NCBI RefSeq assembly: GCF_001622165.1
Contig: NZ_LVWG01000017.1
Coordinates: 1-64,000, forward strand
Reading direction: 5' to 3'
Length of the DNA: 64,000 bases
DNA from: Pelodictyon luteolum
GTDB taxonomy: Bacteria; Bacteroidota; Chlorobiia; Chlorobiales; Chlorobiaceae
Each line of letters opens with the position of its first letter. The stretch's first letter is position 1. A model generated the notes under the pieces. The model saw only the letters and a program-made list of their open reading frames with translations, had not been told where the DNA came from and ran no database searches. Shown piece by piece: positions 1 through 8,388 of this stretch. The position numbers were made by a program, and so were the translations under genes.

Positions 1-2
1 TC

Positions 3-965
3 GGCATACTGACATCCGGAGGCGATGCTCCCGGCATGAATGCCGCCATCAGGGCGGCAACCCGCGCAACCATTTCCGCAGGGCGGGAGGCTGTCGGAAT
101 CCTGCGGGGATATCAGGGAATGATAGAGGGTGATTTCATCCCCTTGCTGTCATCGGACGTCGGAGGCATCCTGCAGCTTGGAGGAACGATGCTCAAGACT
201 GCCCGATGCAAAGAATTCCGGACACCTGAAGGACGACTCAAAGCCCGAGAGCAGTTGGCAGCCGCATCCATCGACGCCGTTATCGTCATCGGCGGCGATG
301 GATCGTTCACCGGAGCCTGGGTCATGTCGCAGGAATGCGACATCCCGTTTGTCGGCATTCCCGCCACCATTGACAACGACATGTACGGAACAGACTATAC
401 CATCGGCTATGAAACTGCCCTGAACTCAGTGGTCTGCGCTGTCGACAAAATCAAGGACACAGCCCGCTCGCACGGACGGATATTCTTCATCGAGGTCATG
501 GGCCACGAAGCCGGCCTCCTCGCCCTCAACAGCGGCATCGCCTGCGGAGCCGAGGTGATCCTCATTCCCGAATCGAAAGCCCAGCACGACGAACTGCAGA
601 AATTCCTGGAGAAGGGATACCGCGACAAGGAGTCCAGCGGGATTGTCATGGTAGCCGAAGGCGACGAAGCCGGCGGTGCCATGCTCATCGCAGAACAGGT
701 CCAGAGGGATCACCCCGACCTCGACGTCCGAATCTCAATCCTCGGCCATATCCAGCGCGGCGGCAGCCCCGTGGCCAGAGACCGGATCAATGCCACAAGG
801 ATGGGCATCGCCGCCGTCGACGCGCTCCTGAACGACCAGAAAAGCATCATGATCGGCCTCGACAACGACAGGATCGTGCATGTGACATTCAACAAGGCGG
901 TCAAAATGAACCACAGCATCGACACCGAACTTCTGGAGGTCCACAACCTGCTGAACGGGATGTAG
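3..965 (+). CDS. pfkA: 6-phosphofructokinase, 5' end cut by the window
   Basis: Phosphorylates fructose-6-phosphate to fructose-1,6-bisphosphate in glycolysis (cytoplasmic). The reading frame is open from the first bases and already encodes GGDAPGMN, the nucleotide-binding loop normally about ten residues from the N-terminus, so only a few codons are missing. Further family motifs are GGDGSFTGA, the substrate loop PATIDNDMYGTDYTIG, and IQRGGSP. The Gly in GGDGS, where pyrophosphate-dependent enzymes carry Asp, favours ATP as donor. The Ala in PATIDND differs from the Gly of the E. coli enzyme. The gene converges on mnmE. Confidence in the family is very high; donor choice is inferred. Confidence 0.95.
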   Translation, partial: GILTSGGDAPGMNAAIRAATRATISAGREAVGILRGYQGMIEGDFIPLLSSDVGGILQLGGTMLKTARCKEFRTPEGRLKAREQLAAASIDAVIVIGGDGSFTGAWVMSQECDIPFVGIPATIDNDMYGTDYTIGYETALNSVVCAVDKIKDTARSHGRIFFIEVMGHEAGLLALNSGIACGAEVILIPESKAQHDELQKFLEKGYRDKESSGIVMVAEGDEAGGAMLIAEQVQRDHPDLDVRISILGHIQRGGSPVARDRINATRMGIAAVDALLNDQKSIMIGLDNDRIVHVTFNKAVKMNHSIDTELLEVHNLLNGM

Positions 966-1017
966 GATGCGGGGCTGTGCCCGGATAAAATACTGAAGCC
1001 TCCAAATGAAGCTCTTC

Positions 1018-1233
1018 TCACTCGAAACCGGAAGACTGAGGGGGCACAATCCGTCCCTCATAAAAGGGGGCCAAAGCGTCTGCGATGCAGGCCTCAAGCA
1101 GCCGCCGATAGAGCGGTGAAGCGCCCATAAGCGTATGCGGAAAAAGTCGGAGGTATCGGGAATAATTAAGCACAACCGCAAAAGCCTCTTTCATCTCAGC
1201 TCTGGATGAACGCCGCGCCGCCCAAGGCCGCAT
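1018..1233 (-). CDS. small hypothetical protein downstream of mnmE
   Basis: A 71-residue reading frame begins 4 bases after the mnmE stop. The sequence GGGAAG, inside the last mnmE codons, sits about 7 bases before the ATG and could serve as a ribosome binding site, which suggests translational coupling. The product is basic at its start and contains a hydrophobic stretch around LNYSRYLRLFPHTLMG; a second Met at residue 14 is an alternative start. No family is recognised. It fills most of the gap between the convergent pfkA and mnmE genes, which otherwise holds nothing visible. It may be real because of position and spacing, but chance is not excluded. Confidence 0.45.
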   Translation of the reverse strand: MRPWAARRSSRAEMKEAFAVVLNYSRYLRLFPHTLMGASPLYRRLLEACIADALAPFYEGRIVPPQSSGFE

Positions 1234-1237
1234 ACGC

Positions 1238-2656
1238 TCACTTCCCGATGCAGAACTGGCTGAATATCGTATTCAGCAGCTCTTCACTGACAACCTTTCC
1301 CGTGATTTCTCCGACATAATCGAGTGCGGAACGGAGCTCAAAGGCGATAAGCTCTGTAGCCTCTCCTCCGTCGATCAGTTCGAGGGCGTTATGGAGTGCA
1401 TCCGAAGCGTTGCGCAGAGCCTCGTAGTGTCGGAGGCTGGTGACGAGCACGCTGGCTTCATGGAGTTTGTCAAGCCCTTCGACCATTCCTGCCATGACAT
1501 CTTTGAGCTCCCCGAGCCCTTCGCCCTGTGAAGCGGCCATGGGAACAACGACGCAGCCAACCGCTCCGCGAAGTTTTTCTATGCGCTCAGTCCAGTCCTG
1601 CGTAAGATCGGTCTTGTTTGCGACAACAAGCATACGTGCTGCGGGACAGCTCTTTTGGAAGCCTATGGCAACAGCTGCCTCCAAGAGGTAGTCTTGCGAT
1701 GACAGGTCGAGAATGTAGATAATGAGATCGGACTCGGATATTTTGCGATAGCTACGCTCTATCCCCTCATGCTCCACCTCTTCGTCGGACTCACGCAGCC
1801 CTGCGGTGTCGGTGAGCCGGAACATCGTCTTTTCATGGATGAAGCACTCTTCGATATAGTCGCGGGTTGTACCCGGCATGTGGCTGACGATGGAACGCTC
1901 TTTGCCGAGCAGCAGGTTGAGCAGGGTCGACTTGCCGGCGTTCGGCCTGCCGGCAATGACGCTCGAAACCCCTTCCGAAAGCAGCCTGCCATGCTGATAT
2001 GAATCGACAAGGCGTGAGAGTTCTTTATCGAGCCGGTCAACTTCACTCCTGAGTTCCTCCCTGCTCTGGAACTCAAGATCCTCTTCGCTGAAATCGAGTT
2101 CAAGCTCAAGAAGAGCACAGGACTGCAGGAGCCCCTCCCTCATCTCATTCAGACGGCGCGAAAGGCCGCCCTGCATCTGCGTTACAGCAGTGCGGAATGC
2201 CGCATCGGTACGGGCGTGGATCATCTCGCCGATGGCTTCAGCCTGCAAAAGGTCGATTCGGCCGTTGAGGAAGGCGCGCCGGGTGAACTCTCCGGGTTCG
2301 GCGAGCCGGCACCCGCCATCAAGCAGCGCCGCAAGCACCCTGCGAACGACCACGGGCCCGCCATGACAGGTAAACTCGACCATATCCTCCATGGTGAACG
2401 ACGAGGGGGAGCGAAAAACGAGCGCAACGACCTCGTCGACCATACCTTCACTGTCAAAGAGCGTGCCGACATGCGCGGTGAACCCCTCGGCCGCCTCGAA
2501 ACTGAACGACTTCCCCATTTTTTTCCTGAACACCCGGTCAGCAATTCCTAAGACGCCACTCCCGCTCATACGGACAATGGCAAGCGCACCGACACCCACC
2601 GGAGTAGCAATTGCGGCAATAGGGATATCGGGCTGCTGAAATACGGATGCAGGCAT
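1238..2656 (-). CDS. mnmE: tRNA modification GTPase MnmE (TrmE)
   Basis: With MnmG, this GTPase installs the carboxymethylaminomethyl group on wobble U34 of certain tRNAs. The 472-residue length is typical. An N-terminal tetrahydrofolate-binding domain (residues 1-120) precedes a helical domain holding the inserted G domain: P-loop GRPNAGKS (236-243), PGTTRDY (switch I), DTAGLRES (G3) and NKTD (G4). The protein ends in CIGK, the conserved C-terminal Cys motif required for modification. The start MPASVFQQ lies just ahead of the usual IAAIATPxGxGA segment. It is transcribed leftwards after a short-chain dehydrogenase gene, with a 30-base gap. Confidence 0.97.
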   Translation of the reverse strand: MPASVFQQPDIPIAAIATPVGVGALAIVRMSGSGVLGIADRVFRKKMGKSFSFEAAEGFTAHVGTLFDSEGMVDEVVALVFRSPSSFTMEDMVEFTCHGGPVVVRRVLAALLDGGCRLAEPGEFTRRAFLNGRIDLLQAEAIGEMIHARTDAAFRTAVTQMQGGLSRRLNEMREGLLQSCALLELELDFSEEDLEFQSREELRSEVDRLDKELSRLVDSYQHGRLLSEGVSSVIAGRPNAGKSTLLNLLLGKERSIVSHMPGTTRDYIEECFIHEKTMFRLTDTAGLRESDEEVEHEGIERSYRKISESDLIIYILDLSSQDYLLEAAVAIGFQKSCPAARMLVVANKTDLTQDWTERIEKLRGAVGCVVVPMAASQGEGLGELKDVMAGMVEGLDKLHEASVLVTSLRHYEALRNASDALHNALELIDGGEATELIAFELRSALDYVGEITGKVVSEELLNTIFSQFCIGK

Positions 2657-2686
2657 GGCTTCAGGAAGATATTGAATGGTTAATGG

Positions 2687-3370
2687 TTACAGCGGACAGA
2701 TGATGACCTCTTCGTGCAGGACATCATCATCGGCAACGATGGCGGCAATGATGGCATCAACGACCGCCATGGTGTCCATGCGTTTTTCAGGCTGGATGCT
2801 GGTCGTATCGAAAAACGGTGTATCGACGGCTCCGGGGCAGATGCAGGAAACCCTGATGCCATACTCCCGAAACTCCTCCTTCAGCGATGCCGACAGACCA
2901 ACGAGACCGAACTTGGTGGCGCAGTATGCCGCAGCCCCCTTGATGCCCCTCTTGCCGGCAATAGAAGCAACGTTGATGATCATCCCCCGGCGCCGTTCCT
3001 TCATCGCGCTCACCACCTCCTGTATGGCAAAAAACGGAGCTGCAAGGTTGACAGAAAGCATCCCCTCCCAGCTTTCGCGCGGGAGGGTCTCCATGTCCCC
3101 GAATTCACCCCACCCGGCGTTGTTCACCAGAATGTCAACCGGCGGACCCTCTTCCTGGATCCGCCGAAACGCCTCGGCAATATCCTCGGGAAGAGAAAGA
3201 TCCGCCTGAAAGGAGCGGAAGCGTCCTCCGCCCGCCCCAGCCGGAATGAGGGTCTTTCTCCGACTGAGCCCTATGACATTCCCACCATTTTCAACAAGGG
3301 CTTCCGAAAGGGCCAGCCCTATTCCGGAACTTGATCCGGTCACAACGATTCCTGCATCCCTGATTTTCAT
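2687..3370 (-). CDS. short-chain dehydrogenase/reductase
   Basis: A classical SDR of 227 residues. The Rossmann cofactor loop TGSSSGIG is at 11-18, NNAG at 83-86, and the catalytic triad Ser136, Tyr149 and Lys153 (in NVASIAG and YCATK) has normal spacing. PGAVDTPF follows at the usual place after the active site. An Arg pair (SRRK) after the second beta strand suggests NADP preference. Substrate cannot be told from sequence. It lies immediately upstream of mnmE on the same strand and diverges from mazG. Confidence 0.9.
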   Translation of the reverse strand: MKIRDAGIVVTGSSSGIGLALSEALVENGGNVIGLSRRKTLIPAGAGGGRFRSFQADLSLPEDIAEAFRRIQEEGPPVDILVNNAGWGEFGDMETLPRESWEGMLSVNLAAPFFAIQEVVSAMKERRRGMIINVASIAGKRGIKGAAAYCATKFGLVGLSASLKEEFREYGIRVSCICPGAVDTPFFDTTSIQPEKRMDTMAVVDAIIAAIVADDDVLHEEVIICPL

Positions 3371-3483
3371 GGTCGTTCTCCAAATGCATTATGCAAGGGG
3401 GGATCATTTCAAGTATACGCAATAGCTCAGAGGAAATTGCTAACTTCACCCAAAGTCAAAGAAACCGATCGATCCCCCGCATC

Positions 3484-4296
3484 ATGAATGAACAAAATCC
3501 GAACGAAGCACTGAAAGCCGAGATAGCCGCCATTCGTCCTCGCACCCTCCCCGAACAGTTCGACCGGGTGCTCAGCCTGTTGAAGATCCTGCGCCGGGAG
3601 TGCCCCTGGGACCGCAAACAGACGCCCCAGTCTCTCGCGCACCTGCTTCTGGAGGAGAGCTATGAACTGGTGGACGCCATCGACGGCAATGACGATGAGG
3701 AGCTGAAAAAAGAGCTGGGCGACCTGTTCCTGCATGTCTGCTTCCAGGCCGAGCTGGGCGAGGATTCGGGGAAGTTCACCTTCAACGAGGTGATGGACGG
3801 CCTCTGTCGTAAGCTGATCCACCGCCACCCGCACGTATTCGCCGATACAGTCGCTGAAACAGAGGGTGACGTGCTGAAGAACTGGGAGTCGCTGAAAATG
3901 AAGGAGGGGCGCAAGCGCCTGCTTGAGGGGGTACCGAGGGCCATGTCGGAGCTGCTTCGCGCCTACCGGGTGCAGAAAAAGGTTGCGGGAGTCGGCTTCG
4001 ACTGGGCCAGCGCCGAAGGTGTGCTTGAGAAACTTGCAGAGGAGGTTCGGGAACTGCAGGAAGCGCCAGGGCCCCGGGAGCAGGAAGAAGAGTTCGGTGA
4101 CATACTCTTCACCCTCGTCAACTACAGCCGCTTCATCGGCACAAACCCGGAAGATGCGCTGAGAAAGGCAACGAACAAGTTCATGGACCGGTTCGGGAAA
4201 GTCGAAGAGCAGGTACAGGCGTCAGCTCGAAGCTGGCAGGACCATACCCCCGAAGAACTCGACGCCTTCTGGAGGAAAGCGAAAAACACTCCCTGA
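3484..4296 (+). CDS. mazG: nucleoside triphosphate pyrophosphohydrolase MazG
   Basis: Hydrolyses (d)NTPs to monophosphates and pyrophosphate, cleansing the pool of non-canonical nucleotides. About 270 residues, the normal length for a two-domain MazG. The N-terminal domain contains CPWDRKQT followed by the metal-binding EESYE and ELGD helix motifs. The second repeat has VGFDW and EEEFGDILF. The ATG at 3484 is preferred over an in-frame upstream start at 3391 because the MazG fold begins soon after it and the upstream segment is low in family resemblance. It converges on a small esterase gene with a 6-base gap. Confidence 0.94.
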   Translation: MNEQNPNEALKAEIAAIRPRTLPEQFDRVLSLLKILRRECPWDRKQTPQSLAHLLLEESYELVDAIDGNDDEELKKELGDLFLHVCFQAELGEDSGKFTFNEVMDGLCRKLIHRHPHVFADTVAETEGDVLKNWESLKMKEGRKRLLEGVPRAMSELLRAYRVQKKVAGVGFDWASAEGVLEKLAEEVRELQEAPGPREQEEEFGDILFTLVNYSRFIGTNPEDALRKATNKFMDRFGKVEEQVQASARSWQDHTPEELDAFWRKAKNTP

Positions 4297-4302
4297 GCGG
4301 AT

Positions 4303-4953
4303 TCAGCCCCGGACACAGCCGGCGAGAAACGCCCCGGCTGACCGGAGATACTCCGCCCCGGGGCCGTGCCCACCCCTGAAAGTGCAGGCATCAACCATCA
4401 CACCTGCGTCCCGGAGCCGGGTTCTATCCTCATCGCATTTTTCTACAGTATACAACCGATCCTTGAGACCGCGGGCAAGGTGCACCCGCCCCATCCTACC
4501 GAGATCCTCCGCTTCAGGAGGAATATCACCGCCAAGCAGCATTACGGCCGCGGGAGAGTGGTGCCCCTGCAGGGCAGCCCTTACTGCCATCCCGGCGCCC
4601 TGCGAAAAACCATGGAAGACAATCGTACCGGGGATGCCGCCCTCGACGTCCAGCGCGTCAAACACACCATCCACATACCGGATATTCTCTTCGATGCGCC
4701 TCAGCCGGTCCCGGGAGGTCATCCAGCTGCTGCCCTGTCTGCCATCCTGAAGGATTACGGGATGGAGGGCCTCGATGGACAGAAGAGTCCATCTATCGCT
4801 CCCGGGAATGGCGGTAAGAAGGCGGAGCTCATCTTCAGCGGTTCCCCCGTACCCGTGAAAGCCGACAAGGTGCCCGGCTGGTGTTGGGAGCGCGGAAGGA
4901 CGCAATAGTGCCCGCCCGCAGATTGTAACAGGGATAACCCGTTCGTTCACCAT
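4303..4953 (-). CDS. alpha/beta hydrolase of the phospholipase/carboxylesterase type
   Basis: A serine hydrolase of about 216 residues. The oxyanion region is GFHGYGG, the nucleophile elbow GFSQGAG, a candidate Asp lies in GLKDRLYT and the catalytic His in GGHGPG; order and spacing match the Abhydrolase_2 (YpfH/carboxylesterase) family. Its natural ester substrate is unknown. The open frame extends to a TTG at 4992, but that codon sits in the T-rich tail of the treS terminator, so the ATG at 4953 is chosen. The gene is on the same strand as the GlgE-pathway genes, yet separated from them by that terminator. Confidence 0.82.
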   Translation of the reverse strand: MVNERVIPVTICGRALLRPSALPTPAGHLVGFHGYGGTAEDELRLLTAIPGSDRWTLLSIEALHPVILQDGRQGSSWMTSRDRLRRIEENIRYVDGVFDALDVEGGIPGTIVFHGFSQGAGMAVRAALQGHHSPAAVMLLGGDIPPEAEDLGRMGRVHLARGLKDRLYTVEKCDEDRTRLRDAGVMVDACTFRGGHGPGAEYLRSAGAFLAGCVRG

Positions 4954-4984
4954 ATCCTCATGCTCATCTTCTGTGCTCACCCTG

Positions 4985-5014
4985 AAAAGCAAAGGGCCGC
5001 ATCACTTGCGGCCC
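4985..5014 (-). terminator. intrinsic terminator after treS
   Basis: A perfect 8-bp stem (4994-5001 with 5007-5014, sequence GGGCCGCA on both strands) with a 5-base loop. Read on the minus strand it is followed by TTTGCTTTT. It lies 22 bases beyond the treS-maltokinase stop. Confidence 0.85.
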
Positions 5015-5035
5015 CCTCTGCTTATCCTGATTCCG

Positions 5036-8000
5036 TTACATATCGAGCATCTTCAGGATGCCCCTGATCGGGATGCCGACCCACTGCGGGCGGTTGTTGA
5101 GCTCGTAATTAAGCTCGTAGACCGCCTTGTTCATGAGGTAGGCGTTCATCAGATGCTCCCGCTGACGGGGATCCTCCGGAACGATTGCACTGCCCTCGGT
5201 GCTCTTGAAGTAGGCGTCGAGGAAGTGCTGACCGACAGCATTGCTCCAGCGATCGGCCCAGGGCTCCATCTGATGCCGGTCTTCAGCGCGGACCACCGAT
5301 TCGTTGAGGTGGAGCACATGGAAGGCCGCATAGTCGAACGAACGAAGCATGCCTGAGATATCACGGAAGACCGAGCGCTTGATCTTGCGTTCTGAAATCG
5401 GACGGGCCGGCTCTCCCTCGAAGTCGATGATGACGAAGTCCTTGCCGGTGAAGAGCACCTGGCCAAGGTGGTAGTCCCCATGAATCCTGATTTTCAGGGT
5501 ATCGATCTTATCCTGTCGGACCGGCTCGAACTGCTGCAGGATGTCCTTCTGGTTCCTAACGAGCAGTGAGCAGAGTTCGCGCTGTTCCGGCTCCATGGAA
5601 GGCATCAGCTCGCCAATGAGGATCATGGCGCGCTTCACCTGCTCACACATCGCCTGATAGATCGAGCGCTGGTAGAGGGTGGTGAAGGGCTCCGGGGCGA
5701 ACGCCGGATCGGCGTCGAGCGAGGCCAGCGAAAGGTGCATTTCAGCGGTACGCTCAGCCAGCTTCTCGATCATGCCGAGATAGGCGCCGCCGATAAGCTC
5801 ATGCATGAGTTCAGGGACCAGGACGGGGCTGCCGCTGAGCTGCTGCATGGGCGGAAGTTCGATGCCGGCGCCAACCTTGGCCTGAACGTCGCCGAAGTAA
5901 CGGGCAACCTGGTCAAGAGAGAGCTGCCATGCATCACCTTCATTCTCCACGAAATTCTGCAGGATGCCGATGGAGTATCCGGCATGGCGACCCTGGTCAT
6001 AGTTGAGCGATCCGAGATATTTCGGAAGGCTTTCAAAGCCGGTTTTTTCCGTCAAGGCACCGCACATCTCGATTTCGGGCGAAATGCCTTTCTCGATGCG
6101 CCGGTAGAGCTTCAAGCAGAGCGAGTCATGAAAACGGATTGAGGTATTGGTCTGCTCGACCCCCATGAGGAAGGGCTCCGGCTCCGACCCGTCCGTCACA
6201 TCGCGGAACGCTTCGAGAGCGGATCCTTTCGTCCCGGAAACGATGCCCGCCTTGCCTTTCCACTGCTCCCCGCCGACCATGATGCTGAAGAGACGGCTGA
6301 GGAACGCGTTCTCGTAGGTCGCGTCGCACAGGTACCCGTCCACTTCCCCGACAACAGCGCGGCCGATGACCCTCCTGTAGAAGTTGTCGTCGGAAGACGA
6401 TGCATCCGCAAGCGGAACAAAGCTGACCGGCAGCTGATAGAGTTCATTCTCTCCGCTGGAGTAGCGGACTTCGGTAACAAGGAGCTTGGCATGCTCCATA
6501 CCCTCAACCGGAATGGTATCGACAATCGAAATGCGCAGGACATTGCGCGCCTTGCCGCCAAACCAACGCATTGCCTGGTAGTAGCAGGGCAGAACCGAGT
6601 TTTCAAGCTTCTCACGGCTCCTGCCGGCAAAGAGCGCCGGCCAGTTATAGACTTCAGCGAACGGCGTTTCCAGACCGGAACGGCATGATACATCGCCGGC
6701 ATCGGGTACCATCTTCAGCCAGAAATACCCATAGGCGCCAAGCGAGAGCATATAGGGCGACTGGCGGATTTTCGGGAAGCGGTTCATGCTGAACACCTCT
6801 TCGGGAGTGTAACCCTCGAAGTCGGAGAGGTCGACGGAGACCGCCTGGGCGTTTCTTGAAAGATTGATGACCGACAGGATGGTTTCGTCCTCGTAACGGC
6901 GGATGAAGATGAGCACCTTGGGGTTACTGACCTGCAGAAACTCGATGGTGCCACGGCTGAGCGACTTATAGCGACGCGCGGTGGCAATGGCGTGACGGGT
7001 CCACCAGAGCAGCGAGTTGACATTGCTCTCCTGCACCTCGACGTTCACCGCCTCATAGTGGTACTCGGGATCGATGATGACAGGAAGCAGCAGCTGCTGC
7101 GGGTTGGCGCGGGAGAACCCGGCGTTGCGGTCGCTGTTCCACTGCATCGGGGTGCGCACACCGTCGCGGTCGCCAAGGTAGTAGTTGTCGCCCATGCCGA
7201 TTTCGTCTCCGTAGTAGAGAACCGGCGTGCCGGGGAGCGAAAGGAGCATGATGTTCATGAGCTCGATGCGCCGGCGATCGTTGGTCATGAGCGGAGCGAG
7301 GCGACGGCGGATTCCGAGGTTGATGCGTGCCTTGGGGTCGTTGGCGTAGACGCGGCGCATGTAGTCGCGTTCCTCGTCGGTCACCATTTCGAGGGTCAGC
7401 TCGTCATGGTTGCGCAGGAACGATGCCCACTGGCAGCTCTCGGGGATTTCCGGGGTCTGCTCGAGGATGTCGATGATGGGGAATCGGTCCTCGGTGGCAA
7501 GGGCCATGTACATCCTCGGCATCAAGGGGAAGTGGAAGTTCATATGGCACTGGTCGCCATTGCCGAAGTAGGCTGCGGAATCTTCCGGCCACTGGTTGGC
7601 CTCTGCAAGCAGCATGCGGTTCGGGAAGTACTCATCGACATGGCGGCGGAGCTTCTTCAGGAACTCGTAGGTCTCGGGAAGGTTTTCACAGTTGGTGCCC
7701 TCAGCCTCGTAGAGGTAGGGAACGGCGTCGAGCCGGAGGCCGTCGACCCCCATACCGAGCCAGAAATCGAGCACGTCGAAGAGCGCCTGCTGGACATCAA
7801 GGTTCTCGAAGTTCAAATCCGGCTGGTGGTGGAAGAAGCGGTGCCAGTAGTACTGGCCGGCAACAGGATCCCATGTCCAGTTGGAGGCCTCGAAGTCCTG
7901 GAAGATGATGCGGGTTTCGGAATACTTGTTGGGATCGTCGCTCCAAACATAGAAGTCCCGCTCCCTTGAGCCTGCCGGCGCCCTGCGTGCGCGCTGGAAC

Positions 8001-8338
8001 CATGCGTGCTGGTCTGAGGTATGGTTGACCACCAGCTCGGTGATGACCTTCAGCCCTCGGCTGTGGGCCTCTTCGAGGAACTCCCTGAAATCGTCCAGCG
8101 TCCCGTAGTCGGGGTTGACCGTCATGTAATCGGCAATGTCGTATCCGTCATCGCGCAGGGGCGAGGGATAGAAGGGAAGCAGCCAGATGGCGGTGACGCC
8201 GAGGCTCTCCAGATGGGGAAGTTTGCGGCGAAGCCCCTGAAAATCGCCGATGCCATCATTATTGCTGTCGTAGAACGTCTTGACATGCGCCTCGTAGATG
8301 ATGGCGTCTTTGTACCAGAGCGGTTCAGGTTGATACAT
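5036..8338 (-). CDS. treS: trehalose synthase-maltokinase fusion protein
   Basis: A 1100-residue bifunctional enzyme. Residues 1-550 are a GH13 trehalose synthase (maltose/trehalose interconversion): YYWHRFFHHQPDLNF, the nucleophile Asp204 in GLRLDAVPY, the acid/base Glu246 in LLAEANQW, and FLRNHDE for the third carboxylate. The C-terminal half is a Pep2-type maltokinase with an aminoglycoside-phosphotransferase-like catalytic loop (IHGDYHLGQ, then IIDFEGEP, about residue 950), making maltose-1-phosphate from maltose and ATP. This product is the substrate of GlgE, encoded 50 bases upstream on the same strand, so the pair forms a GlgE-pathway operon. The fusion order TreS-Pep2 is known in other bacteria. 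Confidence 0.95.
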   Translation of the reverse strand: MYQPEPLWYKDAIIYEAHVKTFYDSNNDGIGDFQGLRRKLPHLESLGVTAIWLLPFYPSPLRDDGYDIADYMTVNPDYGTLDDFREFLEEAHSRGLKVITELVVNHTSDQHAWFQRARRAPAGSRERDFYVWSDDPNKYSETRIIFQDFEASNWTWDPVAGQYYWHRFFHHQPDLNFENLDVQQALFDVLDFWLGMGVDGLRLDAVPYLYEAEGTNCENLPETYEFLKKLRRHVDEYFPNRMLLAEANQWPEDSAAYFGNGDQCHMNFHFPLMPRMYMALATEDRFPIIDILEQTPEIPESCQWASFLRNHDELTLEMVTDEERDYMRRVYANDPKARINLGIRRRLAPLMTNDRRRIELMNIMLLSLPGTPVLYYGDEIGMGDNYYLGDRDGVRTPMQWNSDRNAGFSRANPQQLLLPVIIDPEYHYEAVNVEVQESNVNSLLWWTRHAIATARRYKSLSRGTIEFLQVSNPKVLIFIRRYEDETILSVINLSRNAQAVSVDLSDFEGYTPEEVFSMNRFPKIRQSPYMLSLGAYGYFWLKMVPDAGDVSCRSGLETPFAEVYNWPALFAGRSREKLENSVLPCYYQAMRWFGGKARNVLRISIVDTIPVEGMEHAKLLVTEVRYSSGENELYQLPVSFVPLADASSSDDNFYRRVIGRAVVGEVDGYLCDATYENAFLSRLFSIMVGGEQWKGKAGIVSGTKGSALEAFRDVTDGSEPEPFLMGVEQTNTSIRFHDSLCLKLYRRIEKGISPEIEMCGALTEKTGFESLPKYLGSLNYDQGRHAGYSIGILQNFVENEGDAWQLSLDQVARYFGDVQAKVGAGIELPPMQQLSGSPVLVPELMHELIGGAYLGMIEKLAERTAEMHLSLASLDADPAFAPEPFTTLYQRSIYQAMCEQVKRAMILIGELMPSMEPEQRELCSLLVRNQKDILQQFEPVRQDKIDTLKIRIHGDYHLGQVLFTGKDFVIIDFEGEPARPISERKIKRSVFRDISGMLRSFDYAAFHVLHLNESVVRAEDRHQMEPWADRWSNAVGQHFLDAYFKSTEGSAIVPEDPRQREHLMNAYLMNKAVYELNYELNNRPQWVGIPIRGILKMLDM

Positions 8339-8388
8339 GGTGGGGTTGAACGGGTAAAGTGATTGAATTTTCAGATCGACAAAATTTT

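Noticed and set aside
6992-7969. A 325-residue plus-strand frame over treS
   Set aside because: Antisense shadow of the trehalose synthase domain.
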